A stretch of 64,000 nucleotides of DNA from Cyclobacterium qasimii M12-11B (GCF_000427295.1 NZ_ATNM01000003.1:43351-107350), one strand, 5' to 3'; positions 9,697 to 19,653 are shown, counted from the first letter of the stretch. Numbers and translations: made by a program. The notes: a model not told the origin generated them from the letters alone.

Positions 9697-11148
9697 ATGG
9701 GATATATGACGGGTTGCGATGATCTTGAGTATTATCCTACCGATCAATTGTCTGACGAACAGGTTTCGAATTCGCCTGAATTACTTTCCAACATTACCGT
9801 TGGCACCTATAGCCGCCTAAGAGAAATGCGGTATGTGAGAAACAGGCAGGCCGCACAAGAGTTCCCAGGCGATGATGCCGTTTGGGTGAAGAACAGTGGA
9901 GACAACAGAATGCTGACTTACAGTTACCAGCACATTGTAAATTCTTCAGTTTCTACCCAATTCTGGCAGGAAGCCTACTATGGCATCTTTTCAGCCAACA
10001 AAGTAATTGAAGCCATTGATGACAACGCCGATGAGGAAAACCTTCAGCTTAAAGGAGAAAACTTATTCTTAAGGGCATTTATGCATTTTGATCTTGTGCG
10101 AATGTTTGGCAGACCCTATTCTCAAAGTCCTGAAACCAACCTGGGTGTAATGATCAGGGACAATACAGATGTATCTGCATTGCCTCCCAGAAGTACCGTG
10201 AAAGAAACCTTTGAATTCATTGAAAGCGACCTTTTAAAGGCAGCTAGCTTGATGAGCATAAGCAAGCCCTCTATTTTTGGCTCCAAAGAAGTGGCCTGGG
10301 GTATGCTTGCGCGTTTATATTTATACATGGAGCAGCATGACAAAGCCATTGAATATGCTGACAAGGTGATCAACTCGGGAAGGTACAACCTGCTTGAAAC
10401 CTCTCAATTAGGAAGTTATTTCACTTTGCTTCCTGAAAACAATCCCGAGACACTCTTTGCCATCAAGCTTTTGGAAACAGAAAATATGGGAAAGGGATCC
10501 ATTGGATCATTGTACCACTCCCAGGGAGGATGGGGGGAGATATTTGCCTCTAAAACCTATAGAGATTTAATTTATCAAAACCCCAACGATGAAAGGGTCA
10601 AATTCATTGATCCGGATTATATCTATGATGATCAAGGGAACAGGATACCTGACCCTACGGAAGACGTTGGTTTCCTCCTCCGAAAAAGAGATGGTTTGTC
10701 GCAATACTTTATAAACAAATACACTTTGGAGGGAGGCGTTCAAATGCTTTCTTCTCCGATAGTGATGCGTTTGGCAGAAATGTACCTGATCAAAGCAGAG
10801 GCTTATGCAAAAACGCCAGGTATGGAAGCCGAGGCCATTGAGATGGTCAATATCATTAGAGAACGGGCTGGCTTATCTGGAGAGCAACTGTTTTCCACCA
10901 GTGACCTAAAGGGGTATGCTACTGTCTTGGATGTGGTACTGGATGAAAGACGTTTAGAATTGGCCTGGGAAGGTCATCGTGCTATTGATGTATATAGAAA
11001 TAACAGATCAATGGACAGGAGCTCCGTCCAACCTTTTGGATGGTCAGGGCCCATGTTGGTACTGCCGACCTCCAATAGCATTGTTCATTTAATTCCAGAA
11101 ACAGAATTGGCGTTAAATACTAACCTCGTCCAAAACCCCACGGAATGA
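9697..11148 (+). CDS. susD: SusD/RagB-type glycan-binding lipoprotein, signal peptide out of frame
   Basis: The 483-residue frame has the SusD pattern: a Cys at the mature N-terminus (MTGCDDLEYYPTDQLSDEQ), helical TPR-like segments (ENLFLRAFMHFDLVRMFG, AWGMLARLYLYM) and a C-terminal RagB/SusD domain (RLAEMYLIKAEAYAK, DERRLELAWEGHR). It would be the surface glycan-binding partner of the SusC protein 59 bases upstream. The start at 9697 leaves only MGYMTGC, too short for export. The natural start is ATG 9657, directly followed by seven A's (9660-9666). Removing one A gives a proper lipoprotein signal (MKKSINIILVTVFMGYMTGC). As printed, the ATG frame stops after 21 codons. This could be sequence error, decay or slippage at the A-tract. 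Confidence 0.85.
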   Translation: MGYMTGCDDLEYYPTDQLSDEQVSNSPELLSNITVGTYSRLREMRYVRNRQAAQEFPGDDAVWVKNSGDNRMLTYSYQHIVNSSVSTQFWQEAYYGIFSANKVIEAIDDNADEENLQLKGENLFLRAFMHFDLVRMFGRPYSQSPETNLGVMIRDNTDVSALPPRSTVKETFEFIESDLLKAASLMSISKPSIFGSKEVAWGMLARLYLYMEQHDKAIEYADKVINSGRYNLLETSQLGSYFTLLPENNPETLFAIKLLETENMGKGSIGSLYHSQGGWGEIFASKTYRDLIYQNPNDERVKFIDPDYIYDDQGNRIPDPTEDVGFLLRKRDGLSQYFINKYTLEGGVQMLSSPIVMRLAEMYLIKAEAYAKTPGMEAEAIEMVNIIRERAGLSGEQLFSTSDLKGYATVLDVVLDERRLELAWEGHRAIDVYRNNRSMDRSSVQPFGWSGPMLVLPTSNSIVHLIPETELALNTNLVQNPTE

Positions 11149-11224
11149 GCAATAGACTGATGAAACATGGCCTCTTAAATCTGATTTTGGTTGGCTTGAT
11201 TCTGGGAGCAATTGGCTTTGTCGG

Positions 11225-12670
11225 ATGCAGTTCCAAAACGGAAAACCAAAGAAAAGACCTAATATTCTTCTTTTGATGTCAGATAACCATTCTTGGAACC
11301 ATTTGGGATGTTATGGCGACCCTGTAGTAAAAACACCTACTATAGATAGCTTGGCCATGCAGGGAATTAGGTTTACAAACGCTTATTGTGCAGCACCTTC
11401 CTGCACACCTGCAAGAGCATCCATGCTTACTGGAATGGATATATGGAAATTAGAAGAGGGGGCAAATCTTTGGGGAACCATCTCTTCTAAATTCCAGGTA
11501 TTTACAGACATGCTTGAGGAATCAGGGTATTTGGTAGGCTTTCAAGGGAAGGGATGGGGACCAGGAAATTATGAAGCCGGTGGTTGGGAGCGTAATCCCG
11601 CAGGTGATCAGTATGAAACTTTCCAGGCATTTTTAAGTCAACGTGAAAAGGGACAGCCTTTTACCTATTGGTTCAGCTCCCGAAATCCACATCGGCCCTA
11701 TTCTGACAATGCGACTAAAGTGGACATTGACATGGATGCTATTAAAGTCCCCTCCTATTTACCAGACAATGATTCGGTTAGAATGGACATGGCTGATTAC
11801 TATGCTGAAATCCAAAGCTTTGACAGTGAAGTCGGGGCCTTCCTTAAGTTATTGGAAGAATCCGGTGAAATGGAGAACACCCTAATCATTGTTTGCAGCG
11901 ACAACGGATGGCAAATGCCCCGTGGCTTGGCCAATCTTTATACCTTTGGAACAAAGATACCTCTGATTGTTTCCATGCCTGACAGGTTTAAAGGAGGTCG
12001 GGTGATAGCTGATTTTGTAGGCCTTAGCGATTTGGCACCTACCTTTCTTGAATTGGCGGATATTGCAGTCCCCAATGAAATGACAACCAAAAGTTTGGTA
12101 AATATTCTGGAATCAAAAGGTGATGGAACAATAGAACCGGACCGCGACTTCATGGTGACGGCAAGGGAAAGACATGCCTTTGTTCGGGCAGGTGGTGCTG
12201 GCTATGGAGGACGATCTATCGTTACCAAAGATTATCTTTATATCCGGAATTACGAGCCAGAACAATGGCCGGCAGGCGATCCTCCTTTGTATGGGGATGT
12301 CGATGCCCATATGCTCCATTATCCTTCTCCAACCAAAGAGTACATGCTTCGGTATCGGGAAAAAGAAGGGGTAAAAGAACTCTTCAATCTGGCCTTTGAT
12401 AAAAGACCTGTAGAGGAGTTATTTGACCTTCGAGCGGATCCATACCAATTGAACAATGTAGCGGAGCAAGCTGAATATCATAATACAAAAGAAATGCTTT
12501 CCAAAAAACTCGATGCCTACCTTACTGAAACAGGTGACCCAAGAGTGATTGGAGGTGAAATGAAATGGATAGGGGCTCAATACTTCGCTGAGAGAGATAA
12601 GCGACCTACTCCGAGTAAAAATTCTCAGGAAGTTTTCGGGCTTAAAAAGGAATACAATTATGAGAACTGA
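11225..12670 (+). CDS. S1-family sulfatase, lipoprotein signal out of frame
   Basis: The frame encodes a full sulfatase core: RPNILLLMSDNHSWNHLGCYGD, the signature CTPAR with Cys60 of this frame as the formylglycine residue, then MLTG. Further motifs are SRNPHRPY and CSDNGW, with a C-terminal domain ending in ELFDLRADPYQLNNVAE. The CTPAR variant (Ala for Ser) is tolerated in the family. The start at 11225 has no signal peptide. An overlapping frame beginning at ATG 11145 (fused as ATGA to the SusD stop) or ATG 11160 encodes a lipoprotein signal ending FVGCSSK and continues to KTENQ. One base missing in the AAAA at 11252-11255 separates it from the sulfatase. The intended protein is thus probably a lipoprotein starting at 11145 or 11160, coupled to susD. 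Substrate unknown. Confidence 0.87.
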   Translation: MQFQNGKPKKRPNILLLMSDNHSWNHLGCYGDPVVKTPTIDSLAMQGIRFTNAYCAAPSCTPARASMLTGMDIWKLEEGANLWGTISSKFQVFTDMLEESGYLVGFQGKGWGPGNYEAGGWERNPAGDQYETFQAFLSQREKGQPFTYWFSSRNPHRPYSDNATKVDIDMDAIKVPSYLPDNDSVRMDMADYYAEIQSFDSEVGAFLKLLEESGEMENTLIIVCSDNGWQMPRGLANLYTFGTKIPLIVSMPDRFKGGRVIADFVGLSDLAPTFLELADIAVPNEMTTKSLVNILESKGDGTIEPDRDFMVTARERHAFVRAGGAGYGGRSIVTKDYLYIRNYEPEQWPAGDPPLYGDVDAHMLHYPSPTKEYMLRYREKEGVKELFNLAFDKRPVEELFDLRADPYQLNNVAEQAEYHNTKEMLSKKLDAYLTETGDPRVIGGEMKWIGAQYFAERDKRPTPSKNSQEVFGLKKEYNYEN

Positions 12671-12717
12671 AGGCAGGCATATACGGGACCAAAATTGACC
12701 ACAAAAGGGTTATTAAA

Positions 12718-14172
12718 ATGATGAAAAAAATAGGCTTCCTATTGATTATTATTGTTGGGGGACACATTCTTAGTGTAAGAGCAGTTTCTACAAAACCCAA
12801 TATATTATGGATTGTTGCCAATGACTTGAGTACAGACCTGGGATGCTACGGCAATACTCAGGTCCATACTCCTCACCTGGACCAATTGGCTAAAGAAGGG
12901 ATTATTTATGAAAATTTTTTTACTGTAGGAGATGTTTGTTCCCCTAGTCGTTCTGCGCTTATTACAGGAATGTATTCAGTAAGTATAAATTCTCACAACC
13001 AATTTACCAAATTCAAGAAACCATTGCCTACACCAGTAGTTCCATTTACAAATTATTTAAAAAAAGCAGGCTATTATGTGACCAACAGCAAGGGAATTCA
13101 ATTGGAAAATACCGGGTTTTATACTGGATACAACTTTTCCTATGATGCTGAAGAGTTGTTTGATGGAACTGATTGGAGAAACAGAGCACCGGAGCAACCT
13201 TTCTTTGCACAAGTTCACCTCACTTATGCCCATCGGCCCTTTAAAGCGGATCCGGAGCATCCTGTGGATCCTAACAAAGTGGCTTTGCCACCCTATTATC
13301 CTGATCATCCCCTTGCCAGAAAAGACTGGGCACTTTATTTAGAAACAGTCCAACTATTGGACAAACAAGTTGGAGAAATTCTCGAAAGGTTAAAAAAAGA
13401 TGGGCTTGCCGAAAATACGGTTGTATTCTTTTTTGCAGACCATGGAAGGCCACATGTCCGTGGGAAACAGTTTCTGTATGATGGAGGTATCCATTCTCCT
13501 TTAATTATTAAGTGGCCAGGACAACTAACAGCCGGAGAAAAGAGTGATCGCATGATCAGCAATATTGATTTAGCTGCCACTGTAATGAACCTGGCAAAGC
13601 TCGACATACCTGATTACATGCAGGGTCAGGATTTCTTGGATGAAAAGACCGAAAAGAGGAAGTACATCTTTGCCATGCGAGATCGCTGTGATGGTACCCT
13701 CGACCGTATCCGTGCGGTAAGATCCAAAGATTTTAAATACATAAGGAATTTTCACCCTGAGAGACCCTATACACAGTTCAATGGCTATAAAAAATGGGAG
13801 TACCCGGTTTTGACCCTGATGCAGGTGATGTACAAAAATGGAGAGCTTACCCCTGAACAAGCGCATTTTATGGGCACTTACCGTCCTGAAGAAGAGTTGT
13901 ACGACCTTCGTGTTGACCCTTTTGAAATGAAAAATCTGGCGGACCAACAAGAATACCAGAAAACCTTATTGGATTTTAGAGGGGAATTGGACAGGTGGTT
14001 ATTGGCAGTGGATATTGGGGAATATCCTGAAGATTCAGTCGAAATTCTAGAAGCAAAAAAAATTATGCAAGAGGAGTTCATCACCAATATGAAGAAAAAA
14101 GGCCTTGCTCCTACTGTTTCTGATGAGGAATTTTTAGAATATTGGAAAAATGAGTTTTTAAAAAACCCTTAA
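12718..14172 (+). CDS. S1-family sulfatase, heparan N-sulfatase-like
   Basis: A 484-residue secreted sulfatase with an intact frame. A short signal peptide ends near residue 22 (SVRAVS). It is followed by KPNILWIVANDLSTDLGCYG and the signature CSPSR at residues 74-78 (Cys74 as formylglycine) with ALITGMY. The motifs HLTYAHRPF, FFADHGRPHVRGKQFLYDGG and the C-terminal EELYDLRVDPFEMKNLA resemble the sulfamidase/N-sulfoglucosamine branch (SGSH-like). A glucosamine N-sulfate or related ester is therefore possible but unproven. It follows the previous sulfatase by 47 bases on the same strand and should share its transcript. Confidence 0.9.
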   Translation: MMKKIGFLLIIIVGGHILSVRAVSTKPNILWIVANDLSTDLGCYGNTQVHTPHLDQLAKEGIIYENFFTVGDVCSPSRSALITGMYSVSINSHNQFTKFKKPLPTPVVPFTNYLKKAGYYVTNSKGIQLENTGFYTGYNFSYDAEELFDGTDWRNRAPEQPFFAQVHLTYAHRPFKADPEHPVDPNKVALPPYYPDHPLARKDWALYLETVQLLDKQVGEILERLKKDGLAENTVVFFFADHGRPHVRGKQFLYDGGIHSPLIIKWPGQLTAGEKSDRMISNIDLAATVMNLAKLDIPDYMQGQDFLDEKTEKRKYIFAMRDRCDGTLDRIRAVRSKDFKYIRNFHPERPYTQFNGYKKWEYPVLTLMQVMYKNGELTPEQAHFMGTYRPEEELYDLRVDPFEMKNLADQQEYQKTLLDFRGELDRWLLAVDIGEYPEDSVEILEAKKIMQEEFITNMKKKGLAPTVSDEEFLEYWKNEFLKNP

Positions 14173-14252
14173 ATTCTTCTGCTAATCTCTATTAAATCAC
14201 TAATGGAACAAAGACAAGTCTTGGTAAGGATAAAAGAATTAAACAAAAATTA

Positions 14253-16370
14253 ATGATAAAATTGGTGATACATCTTAGGTCCTATTGGTTCAGAGTGAAC
14301 CTGCATTATTTACTCTTAGTATTGGTATGCTTGTGTTTTTCATTGGAAAAAGGCTTTGCCCAAAAAATCATTTTAGACCCAGAGATGCATCATTTGCGTT
14401 TTGGAGACAGCCCGGAATGGGCGGATTTCTCCCGGGAATCAGAAGGTAATCGTATAGAAATTCCTTTTGTGGTAAAAAATTCTGCTGGAAATAAAACCCT
14501 ACAAATCCGGCAACAGGATATAAAACAAACATGGCAGGTAAAGCTCAATGGCAATCAACTGGGGAATTTGGATAGGGATGAGAAGGACAAAATCATTTAC
14601 CTGGAAATCCCCTCTGGATTACTCAACCCAGGCCATAATAGTATCCAAATTGAACAGCAGGGAACGGTGCCTGATGATATAATGGTTGGCCATATAGTCT
14701 TAGATGATAGGCCTTTGACAGAAGTATTATCGGAAGGTACGCTCCATATAGAAGTCTATGATAAAACAAGTGCCAATTTGCTTCCCTCTATAATTACCGT
14801 AGTAAACACCGAGGGAGCCCTGCAAACTGTAGGAGCATCGTCCTCTGATGATCTTGCGGTAAGACCAGGTGTTGTCTACACAGGAAATGGAAAGGCTTCG
14901 TTTGGACTTCCCTCAGGAGATTTTACCATTTATGCTACCCGAGGCTTTGAGTACGGAGTTGACTCTCTTCAATTGACCATAAAACCAGGAGATCGAATCC
15001 ATAAAAAACTTTACATTAATCAGGAAGTTCCAACGGAGGGTTGGATCAGTAGTGACACCCATATCCATACCTTTACTCACTCTGGGCATGGTGACGCCAC
15101 AATGCAGGAACGGGCCATTACCATTGCTGCTGAAGGGATTGAATTGCCAATCATGACCGATCACAATGTGCATATTAATATTGAACCCGCCTCCTGGGAA
15201 ATGCGGGTGAATGCCTACTTCACCCCGGTTATTGGTAATGAAGTAACTACTCGCTTCGGACATTTCAATATTTTCCCTGTAACCGAAGAAGCTCCTATAC
15301 CGGAAATAAAAGCGGAAAACTGGGATATGCTCTATCGAAACATGCAAAAAACAGTAGGCCAGGGAATCATCATATTGAACCATGCACGTGATGTACACGG
15401 TGGATTCCGACCCTTTGATCAGGAAAGACATATTGGGGATGCTGGAGTTAATCTGGAAGGTTGGGAAGTCCCTGCCAATGCGATGGAGGTGATCAATTCA
15501 GGTGCCCTTCAAACGGACATTATGCGTCTCTATAAAGACTGGTTTGGCATGCTAAATAGGGGATATTCAATAACACCTATTGGGGCCAGTGACTCTCATG
15601 ATGTTAATAGGTATCGGGTGGGGCAAGCCAGAACCTATATTCGAAGCCAAAGTAAAGATCCAGGGAAAATAGACGTAGGTGAAGCCATTCAAAATATCCG
15701 TGAAGGAAAGGTTATGGTGAATTTTAGTCTTTTGGCTGAAATGGTCATAGATCAACAATATGAATCAGGGGATCTGGCTCCTAATGCGGGAGAGATCAAT
15801 GTAGCTGTACGCGTTTTGGGTCCTGGCTGGTTAGATGCCGATACGGTAAGCCTCTACGCAAACGGTATAAAAGTACGTGAAGCAATCATTTCAGGGGAAA
15901 GCGAAAGTGGGACAGGAATAAAATGGACCGGCACCTGGACCCTTCCCAAGCCAGCGCATGATGTTTTTCTTGTAGTCATTGCCACAGGACCAGGAAAGCC
16001 CTTGCCTTTTTGGCAAATAGGCAAGCCTTACCAACCGGATTCACCTTTGTGGAAACCAAAGATAATGGGTTCATCAGGTGCCGTTTGGATTGACGCCGAT
16101 GGTGATGGCCTCCGCACAAGCGCATACGAATACGCTCTTAAGTTATGGAAAAATACTGATGGTGAAATTATTAGCTTTATAGAAAAACTAGAACCCTATG
16201 ATAAAGCGGTTGCAATACAGGCAGCTTCGATTTTAATGAAAGAGGGGTTTTTAGGTAAATTAATGAATAGCGAAAAACCATTGCATCAGGCATCACCAGC
16301 AATAAAGGCTGGATTTCATAAATATTATAAGGCATGGATGCTTTCAGAAGGTATTAAAGAAAATCCTTAA
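14253..16370 (+). CDS. CehA/McbA-family PHP-type metallohydrolase
   Basis: A 705-residue exported protein; the signal peptide ends near residue 37 (LEKGFAQK). Residues of about 40-260 form beta-rich domains. From residue 264 there is a PHP-type metal-dependent hydrolase: SDTHIHT with Asp268, His270 and His272, MTDHN with Asp303 and His304, an LNHARD histidine, and ASDSHD with Asp447 and His449. This is the metal-ligand pattern of the CehA/McbA family, whose characterised members cleave carbamate or amide substrates, although most members are uncharacterised. Its place between two sulfatases suggests it acts on the same imported compound. It is a candidate for the step that removes a non-sulfate group. 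The frame is intact. Confidence 0.82.
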   Translation: MIKLVIHLRSYWFRVNLHYLLLVLVCLCFSLEKGFAQKIILDPEMHHLRFGDSPEWADFSRESEGNRIEIPFVVKNSAGNKTLQIRQQDIKQTWQVKLNGNQLGNLDRDEKDKIIYLEIPSGLLNPGHNSIQIEQQGTVPDDIMVGHIVLDDRPLTEVLSEGTLHIEVYDKTSANLLPSIITVVNTEGALQTVGASSSDDLAVRPGVVYTGNGKASFGLPSGDFTIYATRGFEYGVDSLQLTIKPGDRIHKKLYINQEVPTEGWISSDTHIHTFTHSGHGDATMQERAITIAAEGIELPIMTDHNVHINIEPASWEMRVNAYFTPVIGNEVTTRFGHFNIFPVTEEAPIPEIKAENWDMLYRNMQKTVGQGIIILNHARDVHGGFRPFDQERHIGDAGVNLEGWEVPANAMEVINSGALQTDIMRLYKDWFGMLNRGYSITPIGASDSHDVNRYRVGQARTYIRSQSKDPGKIDVGEAIQNIREGKVMVNFSLLAEMVIDQQYESGDLAPNAGEINVAVRVLGPGWLDADTVSLYANGIKVREAIISGESESGTGIKWTGTWTLPKPAHDVFLVVIATGPGKPLPFWQIGKPYQPDSPLWKPKIMGSSGAVWIDADGDGLRTSAYEYALKLWKNTDGEIISFIEKLEPYDKAVAIQAASILMKEGFLGKLMNSEKPLHQASPAIKAGFHKYYKAWMLSEGIKENP

Positions 16371-16452
16371 CGGAAGAAATATTAACCAATGTCATATAGG
16401 TAGGATGACCCTCTAATGAAGAATAATAAACCCAGTCAATAAAAATTCAAAT

Positions 16453-18057
16453 ATGAAAAAACCATTTTATTTCTCAGCATTAGGACTTGTATGCCTTCTA
16501 TTCTCTGTTTCTTGTTCTCCTAAGGAAGAAGAAACAGAGAATATCAAAAGGCCTAATATACTTTTTGCCATTGCGGATGATGCGTCCTTTCCCCATATGG
16601 GTGCCTATGGAACCAGTTGGGTAAATACGCCAGCATTTGACAGAGTCGCCAAAGAAGGCATTCTGTTTATGAATGCCTATACCCCAAATGCCAAATGTGC
16701 ACCTTCAAGGGCATGTATCTTAACAGGCAGAAATTCCTGGCAGTTGGAAGAAGCCGCCAATCACAGCCCTAATTTCCCTGCCAAGTTCACAACTTTTATG
16801 GAGGCCCTCAAAAAAAATGGGTACTATACAGGCCATACAGCCAAGGGTTGGGCTCCTGGCAACCCCGGAGAAGTTGACGGAAAAAAGAGGGAACTGACAG
16901 GTCAAGCGTTTAACAAGCACAAGACCACTGCACCCACTAAAGCCATTAACCTCACTGATTACGCTGCCAATTTTGAGGATTTCCTGGATCAGAGACCTGA
17001 GGGTGAGCCCTTTACTTTCTGGTATGGCTCCACCGAACCACACCGGGCTTATGAATTCCGCTCGGGTATTGAAAAAGGAGGCAAGAAACTGGAAGATATT
17101 GATAAAGTACCCTCCTTTTGGCCGGATAACGATACGATAAGAGCAGATATGCTGGATTATGCCTATGAAATAGAATATTTCGATCAGCATTTACAAAAGA
17201 TGCTTGAAGTACTGGAGGAAAGAGGAGAACTTGAAAACACCATTGTGGTGGTTACAGCTGATAATGGAATGCCTTTTCCTCGGATAAAAGGCCAGGAATA
17301 TGAATATTCCAATCATTTGCCACTGGCAATCATGTGGCCAGCAGGAATCAAGAATCCCGGTCGAAAAGTGGACGATTTCATCTCATTCGTTGATTTTTCT
17401 CCCACATTTCTGGAGGTAGCCCAGGTTAGTGAGGAAGAGGGAAATATGCAGCCTATAACAGGGAAGAGCTTAACAACTATTTTCTCCAGTGAAAAGTCAG
17501 GCAAAGTGGATCCCAGTAGGAATGCTGTAGTGATAGGGAAAGAAAGACATGATGTGGGACGGCCACATGATTGGGGTTATCCCATCAGAGGAATAGTAAC
17601 GGATGAGTACATTTACCTACATAATTTTGAACCGGATCGTTGGCCAGCAGGAAACCCTGAATCAGGCTATTTGAATACCGATGGTAGCCCTACTAAAACC
17701 TTTATTCTAAACCATAGAAGGAATACGGGGTCCACAAAGTACTGGGGGCCTTCTTTCGGCAAAAGGCCTCAGGAAGAACTTTACCACATCAGCAAGGATC
17801 CAGATTGCATGGAAAACCTAGCCATACACCCTGAATACCTGGCGGTGAAAAAGGAATTGAAGGAAAGCTTGTTTGAACAATTAAAGGGACAGGATGATCC
17901 AAGGATGTTTGGTAATGGTCATATTTTTGATGAGTATGAATACATAGGAGCCTCCTCCAATAGTTTTTATGAACGCTATATGAATGGAGAAGAAATGAAA
18001 GCGGGCTGGGTAAATGACACTGATTTTGAAAAAGACTTTGTCGAAAAAGATCAATAA
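16453..18057 (+). CDS. S1-family sulfatase, lipoprotein
   Basis: A 534-residue sulfatase with an in-frame lipoprotein signal (core [12 protein letters not shown], lipid on Cys21). The catalytic core starts [21 protein letters not shown]. The signature is CAPSR (residues 82-86, formylglycine at Cys82) followed by ACILTGR. It aligns well by eye with the sulfatase at 11225 (both have [34 protein letters not shown] and RWPAG/QWPAG stretches), so the two are paralogues in one subfamily. It is the last gene of the run and is followed by a hairpin terminator at 18077. It should be anchored in a membrane facing the periplasm or cell surface. Substrate unknown. Confidence 0.9.
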   Translation: MKKPFYFSALGLVCLLFSVSCSPKEEETENIKRPNILFAIADDASFPHMGAYGTSWVNTPAFDRVAKEGILFMNAYTPNAKCAPSRACILTGRNSWQLEEAANHSPNFPAKFTTFMEALKKNGYYTGHTAKGWAPGNPGEVDGKKRELTGQAFNKHKTTAPTKAINLTDYAANFEDFLDQRPEGEPFTFWYGSTEPHRAYEFRSGIEKGGKKLEDIDKVPSFWPDNDTIRADMLDYAYEIEYFDQHLQKMLEVLEERGELENTIVVVTADNGMPFPRIKGQEYEYSNHLPLAIMWPAGIKNPGRKVDDFISFVDFSPTFLEVAQVSEEEGNMQPITGKSLTTIFSSEKSGKVDPSRNAVVIGKERHDVGRPHDWGYPIRGIVTDEYIYLHNFEPDRWPAGNPESGYLNTDGSPTKTFILNHRRNTGSTKYWGPSFGKRPQEELYHISKDPDCMENLAIHPEYLAVKKELKESLFEQLKGQDDPRMFGNGHIFDEYEYIGASSNSFYERYMNGEEMKAGWVNDTDFEKDFVEKDQ

Positions 18058-18076
18058 AATGCTTTGTAAGGAATAA

Positions 18077-18113
18077 GGAAAGGGATCCGTCCCGTTACGG
18101 CGAATCCCTTTCC
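18077..18113 (+). terminator. Hairpin at the end of the sulfatase run
   Basis: GGAAAGGGAT (18077-18086) pairs perfectly over 10 bp with ATCCCTTTCC (18104-18113), with a small inner CCG/CGG pairing. It begins 19 bases after the sulfatase stop. There is no long T-run, so termination is inferred from position and stem strength. Confidence 0.6.
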
Positions 18114-18608
18114 ATTTAGGGGCTAAACCAACATAAAACGCAGGTTTTTAATAATTTTTTTACAGTCGGTCCAGAACAAAAATGGGCTGAGCAATTTATT
18201 TCAGTAAAAGTACAAAATTAAAAATAAGAAGCTTTTTGGTGCTCTACTTTCATCATTAACTTGTTATTTCGACCAAGAAATATCAATATGAAGCAAGTCA
18301 TGAATAATTTCTATCTGGACACCCCATTAAAACCCAGTTAATTCTAAGATTCCAAAAGATTATTATAACTAAGTTTCTGATTAAGAAAAATAGAATCGGT
18401 TTTGCGAAAAATTGAAATAAAATCAAGAGACTTAAATAAAAAAGTGGCTTTATAAATTAATTCCCATTTTTTTTGTAGAAATTACAGTCAAGGAGAAATT
18501 TTTAGGATTCCATATTTTTCTTTATATAAATAATTCCGGCTAATTAAGAAAGGGTTGACTCTCAACTATCTTACTTGGATAACAAAAGAAATTTAGACCA
18601 AATAAAAA
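18114..18608. other. AT-rich intergenic region before the DUF2971 gene
   Basis: About 500 bases with no credible ORF. Base composition is more AT-rich than in the sulfatase genes to the left, which marks the start of an accessory stretch. I see no repeat boundary, integrase or tRNA here. Confidence 0.4.
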
Positions 18609-19385
18609 ATGCCAATAAAAAGATTTACAGAAAATTCACCGCCTTTCCATGAACCAGAAGAAAATATCGATCTTGCTAGATATTTGGACATTACTAAGTT
18701 CTTGTCCCTACTTAAGAATAAGCAGTTGTTCTTTTGCCGACTTGATAAGTTAGAAGATAAATTTGAAGGGTCTATGCCAATAACATCAAGAAAAAATATG
18801 ATTGATTGGTATAAACACATGAGAGATGTTGAAAACTTTTTTACAGATCCACCTACAAATGAAACTATTGATCAAATGGTAACTGAGGATTTAAAGTCTA
18901 AAGACAAGATAAAATCACTTACTTGTATTAATTGCTGGAATGAATTTAAAGATGAATCATACGCCTTGTGGAAGATTTATTCCGATCTCAACCAAGGCAT
19001 TATGATTAAGTCTACTTTTGCAAGGATAATTAAAGCATTCCATGAGTCAGATGAAGAAATATATTGTAGCAGAATAAAATATATTGATTACGAAAATGAT
19101 TCTTTTCCTCTAGGGAATTCGATAACCCCTTTCATACATAAGCATAAAGCATATTCCTACGAGGAGGAAATTCGTCTTATACATGAAGTAACACAAAAAG
19201 GATGGGAACACAATTGGGAAAAAGAAAAATATAATAATGGAGTAATGATTAATGTAAATGTTCAGGAGCTGATAAGTGAAATTGTGATTAGTCCCTTCTC
19301 TCCAGATTGGTTCCAAGAGTTAATTGAAGATATTCTTACTAAATACTCTATCGATTGTAAATTGCTTAGTTCGAAACTAAAATGA
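18609..19385 (+). CDS. DUF2971 family protein
   Basis: A 258-residue cytoplasmic protein without signal or membrane segments. It shows the DUF2971 pattern: an N-terminal ARYLDITKFLSLLKNKQLFF, then CRLDKLEDKFEG, the central CINCWNEFKDESYALWKIYS with a following GIMIKSTF, and a late SYEEEIRLIHE. The family has no known biochemical function. Members occur in variable genome regions and sometimes near defence genes, which is context rather than proof. The gene stands alone between AT-rich gaps (about 550 and 270 bases) and is more AT-rich than its neighbours, so it may have been acquired. The start ATG is at 18609. Confidence 0.75.
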   Translation: MPIKRFTENSPPFHEPEENIDLARYLDITKFLSLLKNKQLFFCRLDKLEDKFEGSMPITSRKNMIDWYKHMRDVENFFTDPPTNETIDQMVTEDLKSKDKIKSLTCINCWNEFKDESYALWKIYSDLNQGIMIKSTFARIIKAFHESDEEIYCSRIKYIDYENDSFPLGNSITPFIHKHKAYSYEEEIRLIHEVTQKGWEHNWEKEKYNNGVMINVNVQELISEIVISPFSPDWFQELIEDILTKYSIDCKLLSSKLK

Positions 19386-19653
19386 TATTTAAATAAGAAA
19401 AAGTGATTCCTCATTTCCTAATTCTAAAATAACATGTCGGCAAATTTAGTGCAGAAAACGTAGCATTAACTTAACCAGATTTAATTAATACGGCAAGTAC
19501 ATCCATATTAAGCAAATACCTAAAACAGCCAAAAAATCAGCTTTATAAATATTTTTCCTTAAATTAATTCGTAGGTATCGTTTGGGCTTAGAATTTTTAG
19601 CCCACAATACCTACAAAAATGCTTTTAACCCCACCCCACTAAGCAATCACCTC

